Assembly (NCBI RefSeq): GCF_000341085.1
Contig: NZ_ANBA01000006.1
Location: forward strand, 245,108 to 309,107
DNA: 64,000 bases
Direction of reading: 5' to 3'
Source of the DNA: Nocardiopsis ganjiahuensis DSM 45031
Lineage (GTDB): Bacteria; Actinomycetota; Actinomycetes; Streptosporangiales; Streptosporangiaceae
Shown: in pieces, positions 17,489-27,904 of the stretch
Position numbering within the stretch: position 1 is the stretch's first letter
Layout of the letters: every line of letters begins with the position of its first letter
Program-made: the position numbers and the translations under genes
Notes under the pieces: generated by a model
Seen by the model: only the letters and a program-made list of their open reading frames with translations
Told to the model about the DNA's origin: nothing
The model's database searches: none

Positions 17489-17824
17489 ATGCGCAAGCCC
17501 CTGCCTGCCCGAACCCTCGCCGCGGCCACCGCCCTGGCCGCCTCGTTGGCCCTCGCACTCGCGCCCGGCACCGCCGCCGCCGAGGACGACCGCTACGACT
17601 GCGTCGCCACCCCCGGCCTCCTGCTCAGGTCCGTCTCCTACACCTGCGAGACGGAGAGCGAGGACCTGCGCTGGCGGGTCGTCGGGCTGTGCACCCTGCC
17701 GTGGGGTTTCACCGGGGCTTCCTCCGACATCGTCCAGGGAAGCGGGACAGCCGTGATGACCTGCCCGAGCAACGTGCTCGGCGGCTCGGCGGTGCGCTCC
17801 CACCAGCTCAGCGTCCTGAGCTGA
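17489..17824 (+). CDS. Small secreted four-cysteine protein, paralogue 1
   Basis: 111 residues. Sec signal peptide: basic start MRKPLPAR, Ala/Leu core to about residue 31, cleavage likely after AAA in GTAAAEDD. The mature part of about 80 residues has four cysteines in DCVATP, YTCET, GLCTLPW and MTCPS, suggesting two disulphides and a compact beta-rich fold. The protein encoded at 20144 has the same four Cys contexts and is clearly a paralogue. The ATG follows ACGGAGATCCCC. It has its own promoter region with a RATAG-N6-GATAR box. Function unknown; an extracellular inhibitor, toxin or surface protein are all possible. Confidence 0.75.
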   Translation: MRKPLPARTLAAATALAASLALALAPGTAAAEDDRYDCVATPGLLLRSVSYTCETESEDLRWRVVGLCTLPWGFTGASSDIVQGSGTAVMTCPSNVLGGSAVRSHQLSVLS

Positions 17825-17930
17825 ACTCCGGGGCCGGGCAGGCCCCCGTCGCGGACCGCGGGGCCGGATCTCCCGGCCCTCCCCGCCATCGGCACGCCTG
17901 GCCCCGTCCCCACCGGTCACTCCACGACGG

Positions 17931-18050
17931 TCACCCTGCTGCAGAGGAGGGCGCCGAAGCACAGGTCAGGACCGGCAGAGGGGACAACAGGAGGAGCAGG
18001 GCGGTCGTCGCCAGGAGTAAGCCGGTCTTCGGGGTTCGGGGAAGGCGCAC
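17931..18050 (-). CDS. Possible 39-residue signal-peptide-like ORF
   Basis: A GTG with AAAGG upstream opens 39 codons: basic start VRLPRTPKTG, then LLLATTALLLLLSPLPVLTC and a short ASAPSSAAG tail. It looks like a secretion signal with a Cys at the processing site but almost no mature part. It includes a rare TTA codon (codon 11), which in actinomycetes can mark bldA-dependent genes. It lies in the 307-bp gap between the secreted protein and the TetR gene, which otherwise holds nothing recognised. It may be a remnant or chance ORF. Confidence 0.22.
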   Translation of the reverse strand: MRLPRTPKTGLLLATTALLLLLSPLPVLTCASAPSSAAG

Positions 18051-18131
18051 GGGGTTCCTTTCGCAGGTTCGCTTCTCACGGACCCCTCCACCGTCGGCGG
18101 CGACCCTCTCACCGCCTTCACACGGTCGCTC

Positions 18132-18749
18132 TCAGCCGGTGATCGCGCGGACCACCGATTCGATCGCCGCCTGCTGGGGGGCCAGATCCGCGTCCTCCGG
18201 GAGGCGGGCGCAGGTGAGCCAGAGGCCGTCCACGAACACGATCAGCAGTTCCGCCAGCGCCGCGGGATCGTGGCCGGGGGCGAGTCCACCCTGTTCACGG
18301 GCGTACTCGAAGGCCCTGCGCAGATGTTCCCTGGTCCGGACGTCCAGCTCGGCCAGCACGTCGGCGAAGCCCGGATCGACGGCGGCGCGCGCGTAGAAGG
18401 CGGCCCAGATGCGCGCCTGCGCGCGGCGCCGTTCGTCGGTGGGCAGCAGGTCCAGGAGCACCTGCCGCAGGCCTTCGGTGAAGGTGAGGCCCTCGGGGCC
18501 GATGCGGAAGCGGCCGAACCGCGCGAACACCTCGTCGACGCTGGCCGCCAGCGCGAAGCGCAGGAGTTCGTCCTTGGAGGCGAACTCGCGCTGGACCGCG
18601 CCCACGGACAGTCCCGCCTCCGCGGCGACCAGCCGGACGCTGACCCCTTCCAGCCCGTCCCGGGCGGCGATGCGGTGGATCGCCTCGGCGACCTGACCTC
18701 GGCGGGTTTCCCTGTCTACGACCTTCGGCACCCGCTCATTCTGGCACAC
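18132..18749 (-). CDS. TetR/AcrR-family transcriptional repressor
   Basis: About 205 residues. The N-terminal helix-turn-helix is typical: VSVRLVAAEAGLSVGAVQRE followed by FASKDELLRFAL. The C-terminal ligand-binding region is helical and variable. Start uncertain: GTG at 18749 or the in-frame GTG at 18731 (VPKVVDRETRR), neither with a strong ribosome-binding site. It is divergent from the esterase gene, and the spacer contains a 28-bp near-perfect palindrome that must be its operator. It therefore probably represses both itself and the esterase and responds to a small molecule the esterase handles. Confidence 0.9.
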   Translation of the reverse strand: MCQNERVPKVVDRETRRGQVAEAIHRIAARDGLEGVSVRLVAAEAGLSVGAVQREFASKDELLRFALAASVDEVFARFGRFRIGPEGLTFTEGLRQVLLDLLPTDERRRAQARIWAAFYARAAVDPGFADVLAELDVRTREHLRRAFEYAREQGGLAPGHDPAALAELLIVFVDGLWLTCARLPEDADLAPQQAAIESVVRAITG

Positions 18750-18761
18750 CCCCCGCGTTTT

Positions 18762-18789
18762 GATACAGTCGTATCGGTACGACCGTATC
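18762..18789. promoter_or_regulatory. TetR operator palindrome
   Basis: A 28-bp dyad, GATACaGTCGTAt / cGGTACGACcGTATC in outline, with only two mismatched base pairs, centred in the 56-bp spacer between the divergent TetR and esterase starts. Position and symmetry fit a TetR dimer-of-dimers site that blocks both promoters. Confidence 0.75.
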
Positions 18790-18805
18790 GAAAAGAGGTC
18801 CCCCC

Positions 18806-20032
18806 ATGCCCGAGCCCGAGTTCGCTCCCCGCCCCCGCACCGCGCTCCTCGTCCTCTCCGGACTGCTCGCCCTGCCCGGCGTCGCGGCCACCGCGCTGGT
18901 CCTGCTGCCGCCCGTGTCCTGGAGCGCGTGGCAGTACGCGCTGCTGGCCCTGGAGTTCTCCCTGTTCCTCACCCTCCCGGCCGTCCTCGGCCTGGTCCTG
19001 GCGCTGTACGCGTACCGCTTCCGCCGCAGGGCCTCCCTCGCCCTCGCCGGACTCAACGCGGTCCTGCTGACCACCTCCCTGGTCCCCGCCGCGTCCCTGT
19101 GGTCGGCCGCCCGCGCCGAGGGGGCGACGCTCAGCCTGACCGAGTACACCGCCGGAACGGCCACCTCGGCCGACCGCGAACCGCTCACCGTGGAGTACGC
19201 GGAAGCGGACGGCGTACCGCTGGTCCTCGACGTCTGGGAACCCGCCGAGCCGTCCGACGAACCCCTGCCCGTGGTGGTGAACATCCACGGCGGTGCGGAC
19301 GACCTGCCCCAGAGCCTGCTCCCCCGTTGGGACACCTGGCTGGCCGACGGCGGGGACCCCGCCACCGGGCCCTCCGGCGGCGGAGACGCCGACCCGCAGC
19401 GGCGCGTGGTGTTCGACGTGGACTACCGCTACTTCCCCGAAGACGACTGGGCGGCGCCGGTGCGCGACGTCCGCTGCGCCCTCGGCTGGGTGCGGGAGAA
19501 CGCGGCCGGACACGGCGGCGACCCCGAGCGCATCGCCGTCAGCGGCCAGTCGGCCGGGGCCCTGCTGGCCCTGCTCGCCACCTACGGCGACGACCACCGG
19601 CCCAGCTGCGACACCGAGGTCCCCGAGGTCGACGCGGTGATCGCCTGGTACGCCGGGACCGATGTGACCGCCGACGCCGCCGCCTTCCCCCGGCGCCTGC
19701 TCGCTTCCCCGGTCAACGACGAACTCGTCGAACTGGAGGAGCGGATGATGGGCGGCTCCGTCGAGGAGGTACCGGAGGAGTACGCCGCGATGTCACCGAT
19801 CCGCCTGGTCGGACCGGACACCCCGCCGACCCTGCTGCTCACCGCCGGCCACGACCTCTTCCTCAGCCCCGAGGACAACCGGCGCATGGCCGCCGAACTC
19901 GCCGAGCAGGGCGTCCCGTACCGCCACGTCGAACTGCCGTGGGCGGAGCACATGTACGACCTCAACTGGGGCGGCCTCGCCAGCCAGATCACCCGGCACT
20001 CCGTCGACGCGTTTCTCCGCGAGCACCACTGA
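18806..20032 (+). CDS. Membrane-anchored alpha/beta-hydrolase (esterase/lipase-like)
   Basis: 408 residues. Three hydrophobic segments (about 13-35, 42-65, 73-100) anchor the N-terminus, followed by a hydrolase domain from about residue 130. It has the HGG oxyanion motif (VVNIHGGADD), the nucleophile elbow SGQSAGALLAL, the acidic-residue strand LLLTAGHDLFL and the terminal His in LPWAEHMYD, as in HSL/BD-FAE-type esterases. The fusion of membrane segments to an esterase domain suggests action at the outer face of the membrane on a lipid or cell-wall ester. It is controlled by the divergent TetR regulator. Substrate unknown. Confidence 0.85.
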   Translation: MPEPEFAPRPRTALLVLSGLLALPGVAATALVLLPPVSWSAWQYALLALEFSLFLTLPAVLGLVLALYAYRFRRRASLALAGLNAVLLTTSLVPAASLWSAARAEGATLSLTEYTAGTATSADREPLTVEYAEADGVPLVLDVWEPAEPSDEPLPVVVNIHGGADDLPQSLLPRWDTWLADGGDPATGPSGGGDADPQRRVVFDVDYRYFPEDDWAAPVRDVRCALGWVRENAAGHGGDPERIAVSGQSAGALLALLATYGDDHRPSCDTEVPEVDAVIAWYAGTDVTADAAAFPRRLLASPVNDELVELEERMMGGSVEEVPEEYAAMSPIRLVGPDTPPTLLLTAGHDLFLSPEDNRRMAAELAEQGVPYRHVELPWAEHMYDLNWGGLASQITRHSVDAFLREHH

Positions 20033-20083
20033 CCCCGTGGGCCGTACCGGGGGCGCCTTCGGAAAGGGCGGGGAAACCGCGCG

Positions 20084-20099
20084 GATAGCGGCGGGGACG
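20084..20099 (+). promoter_or_regulatory. Degenerate RATAG-N6-GATAR box before second secreted protein gene
   Basis: GAAAC-CGCGCG-GATAG: only the downstream half matches, but the flanks (CCGCGC before, GGGACG after) resemble the box at 17412 upstream of the paralogue. It lies 45 bp before the gene start. Weak candidate. Confidence 0.3.
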
Positions 20100-20143
20100 A
20101 CTCTGGTCAGGGAACAGCCCACCCCCGAACCCCGAGGAGAACC

Positions 20144-20497
20144 ATGCGTTCTGTCCGCTCCACCACACGCCCCCTCGCCGCCCTGGCCGCAGCCGCGGTC
20201 GCGACCCTGGCCGTCGCCGCCGCCCCCGGCACCGCCCACGCGGCCGAGGACGACCGCATCTCCTGCGTCGCCACACCCAGCCCCATCGTCATCTTCCCGG
20301 GCATCGACTACACCTGCGAGACGCAGACCCCGGACATCAGCTGGTACGTCACCGGCCGATGCCTCTCCTACTTCCACGACGGCGGCTTCCCGGCCCGTTC
20401 CGCGACCGTCGAGGGCAGCGGAACCACCACCATCAGCTGCCCGACCGTCGGTCCGGCTGTCTACGGCCCGGTGGACACGGAGGTGGTCGTCCTCTGA
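20144..20497 (+). CDS. Small secreted four-cysteine protein, paralogue 2
   Basis: 117 residues. Signal peptide MRSVRSTTRPLAALAAAAVA with probable cleavage after AHA (residue 31), giving a mature protein of about 86 residues. Cysteines occur as SCVATP, YTCETQ, GRCLSY and ISCPT, matching the paralogue at 17489 in order and local sequence. Strong GAGGAG lies before the ATG. The two paralogues bracket the TetR/esterase pair, which suggests duplication or shared biology. Mature parts otherwise differ considerably. Function unknown. Confidence 0.75.
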   Translation: MRSVRSTTRPLAALAAAAVATLAVAAAPGTAHAAEDDRISCVATPSPIVIFPGIDYTCETQTPDISWYVTGRCLSYFHDGGFPARSATVEGSGTTTISCPTVGPAVYGPVDTEVVVL

Positions 20498-20527
20498 GCG
20501 GACCGGCACCCCGTCGGACACACGAAA

Positions 20528-20557
20528 GGGGCGGGACACCTCTCGGCGTCCCGCCCC
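20528..20557. terminator. Bidirectional hairpin between convergent genes
   Basis: Perfect 10-bp arms GGGGCGGGAC / GTCCCGCCCC around a 10-nt loop, between the secreted-protein gene and the convergent Fe-S oxidoreductase gene. Confidence 0.75.
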
Positions 20558-20587
20558 TCGCGTACCTCACCTCACGGGTGAGTGCGC

Positions 20588-22807
20588 CTAGGCGTCGGCG
20601 GTCTCCTTCTGCTCGCCGCCCTCGGCCGGGTTCTCACCCTTGACCGAACGGAGCAGCAGCTGGGAGACGTCGACGACCTCCAGCGACTCCTTGGCCTCGC
20701 CCGCGGACTTCTTCTCGTTGATCGCGTCACCGAGCATGACCTGGCAGAACGGGCACGCGGTGGAGACGGTGTCCGGGTTGGTGGTCAGCGCCTCGTCGAC
20801 ACGCTCGGTGTTGATGCGCTTGCCGATCCGCTCCTCCATCCACATGCGGGCACCGCCGGCGCCGCAGCAGAAGCCCCGCTCCTTGTGGCGGTGCATCTCC
20901 TGGGTCTTGATGCCGGGCACCTGCGCCATGATGTCGCGCGGAGGCGTGTACACCTTGTTGTGGCGGCCCAGGAAGCACGGGTCGTGGTAGGTGATGTTCT
21001 CGTCGATCGAGTTCACCGGGGTCAGCTGACCCTCCTCGACCAGCTTGGCCAGCAGCTGGCTGTGGTGGATGACCTCGTAGGTGCCACCCAGCTGCGGGTA
21101 CTCCTTGGCCAGCGTGTTGAAGCAGTGCGGGCAGCTGGCCACGATCTTCGTGACGCCGGCCTCGTTGAGCGTCTCCACGTTCTGCTGGGCCAGCATCTGG
21201 AAGACGTACTCCATGCCCAGGCGGCGAGCCGGGTCACCGGTGCAGGCCTCCATGCCGCCCAGGACGGCGAACTTGACGCCCGCGATGTCCAGCAGCTCGG
21301 CGATGGCCTTCGTGGTCTTCTTGGCGCGGTCCTCCAGGGCGCCGGCGCAGCCGACCCAGAAGAGGTACTCGGTGTCCTCGGGCATCTTGTCCTCGACGAC
21401 CGTGACCTCGACCGGGTTCTCCTGGGAGGCGAGTTCCCCGATCCAGTCCATGCGCCGGTCCTCGGCCATGCCCCACGGGTTGCCCTTGTTCTCAAGGTTC
21501 TTGAGCAGGGTGTTGGCCTCGGACGGGAAGTTGGACTCGACCATGACCTGGTAGCGGCGCATGTCCAGGATGTGGTCGATGTGCTCGATGTCGACCGGGC
21601 ACTGCTCGACGCACGCACCGCAGTTGGTGCAGGCCCACAGCTCGTCGGGGTGGATGACGCCACCCTCCTCCTCGGTGCCGACCAGCGGCCTGTTGAGGAG
21701 GGCGAGGACGTCGACGCCCGCGTGGCTGTTGTCGGGGGCCTCGGCGAGGGTCTCCTCGGTGATGCCCTTGAGGAGGTACGGGGCCTTCTCGTAGGTGTGC
21801 TTCTGAAGGTCGAGGATGACCTTCTTCGGCGAGAGCGGCTTACCGGTGTTCCAGGCGGGGCACTGCGACTGGCAGCGACCGCACTCGGTGCAGCTGCTGA
21901 AGTCGAGGAGGCCCTTCCAGGTGAAGTCCTCGAGCTTGCCCGCACCGAAGGGGTCCTCGTCCGGGTCGGCCTCCTCGAAGTCGAGGGGCTTCTTCCCGGA
22001 GGCGTCCATCATCTGCTTGGCGCCGCCCAGGGTCGGCGTGCCGTCGGCGTTGCGCTTGAAGAAGATGTTGAACGGCGCCACGAAGCGGTGCCAGCCGATA
22101 CCCATGGTGAGGTTGAAGTACAGCACCACGAAGAACGCGTAGCTGATGACCAGCTTGAACGCGGCGACCAGCGCGATGGCGGGCTCGGCCACGGCGGCGT
22201 CGGTCGGCATGATCGCGCCGAAGGCGTGCGAGACCGGGGTCGCCCAGACCGGGAACGGGAAGTCCTCGATGCCGACCTTGAGGCCGCGGATCACGAAGAT
22301 CGAGATCAGCAGGGCCCACAGGTAGGCCTCGACGTAGTAAGCGGTCCACGTCCTGGAGTTGTAGAAGCGGGACTGCTTGCCCTTGCGGCCGGGGCCGTTC
22401 AGCAGGCGGTAGACCGTGAGGCCGATGATGCCCAGGAGGCTGGCCGCGGCGATGATCTCGATGGCCAGGCCGTAGACGGCCCAGTCGTAGATCAGCGGCA
22501 GCTTGAAGTGCGGGTTGAAGACCTCGCCCTGGGCCTCGACGACCGTGAAGAACAGCAGCGGGAACGAGACCATCACGAACCAGTGGGCCACGCCGACCCA
22601 CGGCCGCTTGAGCATCCTCGTGTGTCCGAGGATCTCGATGAGCGTCATCGTGAGCCGCTTGCCCAGAGACTCCGTGCGCTCCGGCTCCACCGGGCGGCCC
22701 ACACTCACCGTTCGCCAGATCTGGTATCCACCCAGGGCGAACAAGGCAAGCGCGACCACGGCGAAGACCGAGGTGATGATGCCCAGCGTCAAGTACAGAG
22801 GATGCAT
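20588..22807 (-). CDS. Membrane-bound iron-sulphur oxidoreductase (HdrD/GlpC-like with NarI-like domain)
   Basis: 739 residues. About 300 N-terminal residues carry five or six membrane helices in a nitrate-reductase-gamma-like arrangement. Two 4Fe-4S motifs follow, CTECGRCQSQCP and CTNCGACVEQCP. Two CCG domains then carry the heterodisulphide-reductase type cysteines (ASCPHCFNTLAKEYP, HDPCFLGRHN, FCCGAGGARMWMEE, ACPFCQVMLGD). This is the standard actinobacterial (Fe-S)-binding/HdrD-like protein thought to pass electrons between a soluble donor and the menaquinone pool. The ATG is preceded by GGGAGG. It is a stand-alone gene facing away from the heat-shock operon. The physiological partner cannot be read from the sequence. 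Confidence 0.9.
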   Translation of the reverse strand: MHPLYLTLGIITSVFAVVALALFALGGYQIWRTVSVGRPVEPERTESLGKRLTMTLIEILGHTRMLKRPWVGVAHWFVMVSFPLLFFTVVEAQGEVFNPHFKLPLIYDWAVYGLAIEIIAAASLLGIIGLTVYRLLNGPGRKGKQSRFYNSRTWTAYYVEAYLWALLISIFVIRGLKVGIEDFPFPVWATPVSHAFGAIMPTDAAVAEPAIALVAAFKLVISYAFFVVLYFNLTMGIGWHRFVAPFNIFFKRNADGTPTLGGAKQMMDASGKKPLDFEEADPDEDPFGAGKLEDFTWKGLLDFSSCTECGRCQSQCPAWNTGKPLSPKKVILDLQKHTYEKAPYLLKGITEETLAEAPDNSHAGVDVLALLNRPLVGTEEEGGVIHPDELWACTNCGACVEQCPVDIEHIDHILDMRRYQVMVESNFPSEANTLLKNLENKGNPWGMAEDRRMDWIGELASQENPVEVTVVEDKMPEDTEYLFWVGCAGALEDRAKKTTKAIAELLDIAGVKFAVLGGMEACTGDPARRLGMEYVFQMLAQQNVETLNEAGVTKIVASCPHCFNTLAKEYPQLGGTYEVIHHSQLLAKLVEEGQLTPVNSIDENITYHDPCFLGRHNKVYTPPRDIMAQVPGIKTQEMHRHKERGFCCGAGGARMWMEERIGKRINTERVDEALTTNPDTVSTACPFCQVMLGDAINEKKSAGEAKESLEVVDVSQLLLRSVKGENPAEGGEQKETADA

Positions 22808-23277
22808 CGTCCGTGGCCTCCCATCCTGCTTGTGTCATCCGGTGCGCCACACACCGGTGGTCCATATACATGTTACTAGCGAGTAATAGCACGACTGCCA
22901 TCGACCCTCGGCCTCACCGGACCGAGCCCCGCACGGCCGGGCTGCGGGGCCCTTCCGCGCGAGCGCGCGACTGCCAACCGTAGTCAGCCCCAGCGCAACA
23001 GAATCACGCGGGTACACCCGAGTCGCCGCCGAACACACCACTCACCTCTATGTAAGCGGACAACGGAGCGAAGAGGGACCGCCAGGGCATCGGTGGGAGC
23101 ACCAGTCGTGTCACGACGCGCCGACCCCGAACCGACCCCGAGAGCGCGCCGGCTCCCCTGGTTTCCGGGTCAAGGATGTCCCCGAGTTGACCCGGGGTTC
23201 CCCCATTTCCCTCGTGAAATCACCCCAGGTCGGGAACATCCCCGCTCGGCCGCCCGTTGTCAGGGCGTAGGAAGTGA

Positions 23278-23308
23278 CTTGAGTCGGGTCGACTCAACTG
23301 ACTTGACA
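23278..23308 (+). promoter_or_regulatory. HAIR operator (HspR site) and -35 region of the dnaK operon
   Basis: CTTGAGT-N7-ACTCAAC (23278-23298) matches the HspR-associated inverted repeat CTTGAGT-N7-ACTCAAG except for the last base. A TTGACA (-35) follows at 23303-23308. A further half-site ACTCAAC lies at 23344-23350, just before the ribosome-binding site. HspR is encoded by the fourth gene of the operon, giving feedback control. The rest of 22808-23369 has no gene. Confidence 0.88.
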
Positions 23309-23369
23309 GCCCCCACCCGACGAAGCAAACTTACGTCTGAACGACTCAACTTTGACGGAGGAAACAACC

Positions 23370-25232
<1,863 letters not shown>

Positions 25233-25274
25233 CCCGCGAGTTGGTGAGAGCCGAGGAAGGAGGGAACGTCGGAC

Positions 25275-26006
25275 ATGGCGTCGGACAAGAACAGTCCCGA
25301 CACCGGTGACGGTGACGAGAACCAGGGTCCGGTGATCCGCGACAACCGCAAGGTCGACCCCGAGACCGGTGAGGTCCGGGAACCGGAGGGCGGGTCCGCC
25401 GAGGAGGCCGAGGCCACCGAGGAGGAGCCCGAGGTCGTCGAGGCCGAGATCGAGGACGTCCTCGAGATTCCGGACACCCCGGAATCCGTGGTGACCGAGG
25501 CGATCAACGCGGACGAGCGGGTCATCGAGCTCACCAACGACATCAAGCGGATCCAGGCGGAGTACTCCAACTACCGCAAGCGTGTCGAGCGCGACCGCGT
25601 GGCCGTCCGTGAGGTCGCCACCTCCCAGGTCGTCGGCGAACTCCTGCCGATCCTGGACGACATCGGCCGGGCCCGTGACCACGACGAGCTCAACGGCGGG
25701 TTCAAGGCGGTGGGTGAGGCCCTGGAGGCCACGGCCACCAAGCTGGGCCTGGAGAAGTACGGCGAGCAGGGCGACGAGTTCAACCCGAACGTCCACGAGG
25801 CCCTCACCCTGGTCCCGGTCCCGAACATCTCCGTCCAGACGGTGATCGAGGTGTTCCAGCCGGGGTACCGGATGGGCGAGCGCGTCCTGCGCCCCGCCCG
25901 CGTGGTGGTCGGTGAGCCGCTGGAGGGCGCGGGGGACGACGAGTCCTCCGACGACTCCGCGGACTCCACCGAGGCCGCCGGCGACAGCGGCGAGGACCAG
26001 AAGTAG
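25275..26006 (+). CDS. grpE: Nucleotide exchange factor GrpE
   Basis: 243 residues, longer than E. coli GrpE because of acidic low-complexity tails at both ends (Glu/Val-rich at 30-75, Ser/Asp/Glu-rich at the end). The core has the long helix ELTNDIKRIQAEYSNYRKRV and the C-terminal beta-domain FNPNVHEALTLVPVPNISVQ, ending GYRMGERVLRPARVVV. AGGAGGG precedes the ATG, 42 bp after dnaK. It promotes ADP release from DnaK; together with the next gene it completes the DnaK machine. Confidence 0.97.
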   Translation: MASDKNSPDTGDGDENQGPVIRDNRKVDPETGEVREPEGGSAEEAEATEEEPEVVEAEIEDVLEIPDTPESVVTEAINADERVIELTNDIKRIQAEYSNYRKRVERDRVAVREVATSQVVGELLPILDDIGRARDHDELNGGFKAVGEALEATATKLGLEKYGEQGDEFNPNVHEALTLVPVPNISVQTVIEVFQPGYRMGERVLRPARVVVGEPLEGAGDDESSDDSADSTEAAGDSGEDQK

Positions 26007-26146
26007 CAGCGGGTCGCACCCGTAGACCCGGCCGTGGCCGACGTGAGAGCGTCGGTCACGGCCCCGGGTCGCCCCGGACCCACGCGGTCCGGGGCCACGT
26101 GGAAACATCGGACGCAACCGGCACCAGCGGGAGAAGGCACCAGTCG

Positions 26147-27307
26147 ATGAGCACCAAGGACTACCTGGAGAAGGACTACTACAAGGTCCTGGGAGTCTCA
26201 AAGACCGCCTCCAAGGACGAGATCAAGACGTCCTACCGCAAGCTGGCCCGGGAGAACCACCCGGACGCCAACACCGACGACCCCGGGGCCGAGAACCGCT
26301 TCAAGGAGATCTCCGAGGCGTACAACGTCCTGTCGGACGACAAGCGCCGCAAGGAGTACGACGAGGCGCGCTCCATGTTCGGCGGAGCGTACCGTCCCGG
26401 TGGCGCCGGCCCCGGCGGGTTCGACATGAGTGACATCTTCGGGCAGGGAGGCGGAGGCGGCGGAGCCGCTGGCGGCGAACGCCTGAGCGACCTCTTCGGC
26501 GGTCTGTTCGGCAACCGCGGCCGAGGCGGCACGACCACCCGCAGCAGGCGCGGGGCCGACGTCGAGACCGAGACCACACTGAGCTTCCGCGAGGCCGCGG
26601 ACGGGGTGACCCGTTCGTTCCAGCTGAGCAGCGAGGCCCCGTGTCCCACCTGCAAGGGCACGGGAGCACGCGCCGGCACGGCCCCGCGCATGTGTCCGAA
26701 GTGCAGCGGCACCGGGCACGAGAGCACCAACCTGGGCGGCTTCTCGCTGTCCGACCCGTGCAGCGAGTGCAAGGGACGCGGCCTCGTGGTCGACGACCCC
26801 TGCCCCACCTGCACCGGCAGCGGACGCGGCAAGAGCACCCGCACCATACAGACCCGCATCCCCGCCGGGGTGAGCGACGGTCAGCGCATCCGCATCAAGG
26901 GCAAGGGCGCCCCCGGCGAGAACGGCGGCCCCAACGGTGACCTGTACGTCGTCGTCCACGTGAAGGGACACCCGGTGTTCGGCAGGAGCGGCGACAACGT
27001 GACCATCACGGTCCCGGTGACCTTCCCCGAGGCGGCCCTGGGCGCCGAGGTCCGGGTTCCCACCCTCAGCGGCTTCCCGGTGACCGTGAAGGTCCCGCCG
27101 GGCACGCAGAACGGGCACACGCTGCGGGTCCGCGGCAAGGGTGCCACCCGCAAGGACGGCACCGTGGGCAACATGCTGGTCACCTTCGAGGTGGATGTGC
27201 CCAAGACACTCAACGGCGACGCCCGCGAGGCTCTGGAGAAGTTCCGCGCGGCGACCTCCGACTACGACCCGCGCGACGGGCTCGAAGCGCGGGCGAAGGG
27301 CGCGTGA
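26147..27307 (+). CDS. dnaJ: Chaperone DnaJ (Hsp40), DnaJ1 type
   Basis: 386 residues. The J-domain ([20 protein letters not shown]) contains the HPD motif (NHPDANTDD), followed by a Gly/Phe-rich linker and a zinc domain with four CxxCxGxG-type repeats ([32 protein letters not shown]). The C-terminal substrate-binding beta domains include [20 protein letters not shown]. The start follows GAGAAGG. Its stop overlaps the hspR start. Stimulates DnaK ATPase and delivers substrates. Confidence 0.97.
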   Translation: MSTKDYLEKDYYKVLGVSKTASKDEIKTSYRKLARENHPDANTDDPGAENRFKEISEAYNVLSDDKRRKEYDEARSMFGGAYRPGGAGPGGFDMSDIFGQGGGGGGAAGGERLSDLFGGLFGNRGRGGTTTRSRRGADVETETTLSFREAADGVTRSFQLSSEAPCPTCKGTGARAGTAPRMCPKCSGTGHESTNLGGFSLSDPCSECKGRGLVVDDPCPTCTGSGRGKSTRTIQTRIPAGVSDGQRIRIKGKGAPGENGGPNGDLYVVVHVKGHPVFGRSGDNVTITVPVTFPEAALGAEVRVPTLSGFPVTVKVPPGTQNGHTLRVRGKGATRKDGTVGNMLVTFEVDVPKTLNGDAREALEKFRAATSDYDPRDGLEARAKGA

Positions 27308-27822
27308 ACAACGTGAACGATCCTGCCTTCGGCGCCGACGCACCGGTCTACGTGATCTCGGTGGCCGCTGAGCTGGCCGGGATGCATCCGCAGACGCTGC
27401 GGCAGTACGACCGGTTGGGGATCGTGTCTCCGGGCCGCACGTCCGGCCGGGGACGCCGCTACTCCATGCGCGACGTACGGACGCTGCGCGAGGTGCAGCG
27501 CCTGTCGCAGGAGGAGGGCATCAACCTCGCCGGGATCAAACGGATCCTGGAGTTGCAGCACGAGGTGGAGCAGCTGCGCGAGCAGGTGTTCCACCTGGCC
27601 AACGAACTCGAGGCGGCCCGCCGGGCGGTGTCCCGGCGGGGCCGCCCCGAGGGCGGGCCGGTCCGCGGGGAGCTGGTCCGCCGCACCCGCGTCACGATCT
27701 TCAACACCGCCGAGGCCGAGGGCGAACGCCCCGACCAGGGCAGAGGCCAGGGCGGCCCGGCGGGTCCGGCGGGTCCGAGCGGCCCGGGGGAGCCCGGTAC
27801 GGGTGGGCCCACCCGGGACTGA
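27304..27822 (+). CDS. hspR: Heat-shock repressor HspR (MerR family)
   Basis: 172 residues. The N-terminal MerR helix-turn-helix reads [20 protein letters not shown] and wing [17 protein letters not shown], with [15 protein letters not shown] as the dimerising coil. The C-terminal 60 residues are a low-complexity Gly/Pro/Arg tail. The GTG overlaps the dnaJ stop by 4 bp. HspR binds HAIR sequences with DnaK as co-repressor in Streptomyces; the matching operator is at 23278. An alternative GTG three codons downstream cannot be excluded. Confidence 0.96.
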   Translation: MNNVNDPAFGADAPVYVISVAAELAGMHPQTLRQYDRLGIVSPGRTSGRGRRYSMRDVRTLREVQRLSQEEGINLAGIKRILELQHEVEQLREQVFHLANELEAARRAVSRRGRPEGGPVRGELVRRTRVTIFNTAEAEGERPDQGRGQGGPAGPAGPSGPGEPGTGGPTRD

Positions 27823-27904
27823 CGGGCCCCGCACTCCGCGACCGTGCACCCCGGCCCGGCGGAGTCACTCTGAGTAACGCCATATGTGGAAGGAGTAGCC
27901 GGAC

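Noticed and set aside
27823..27904. Possible HAIR operator before clpB (ACTCTGAGT)
   Set aside because: It has only a fragment of the CTTGAGT half-site and no N7-spaced partner.
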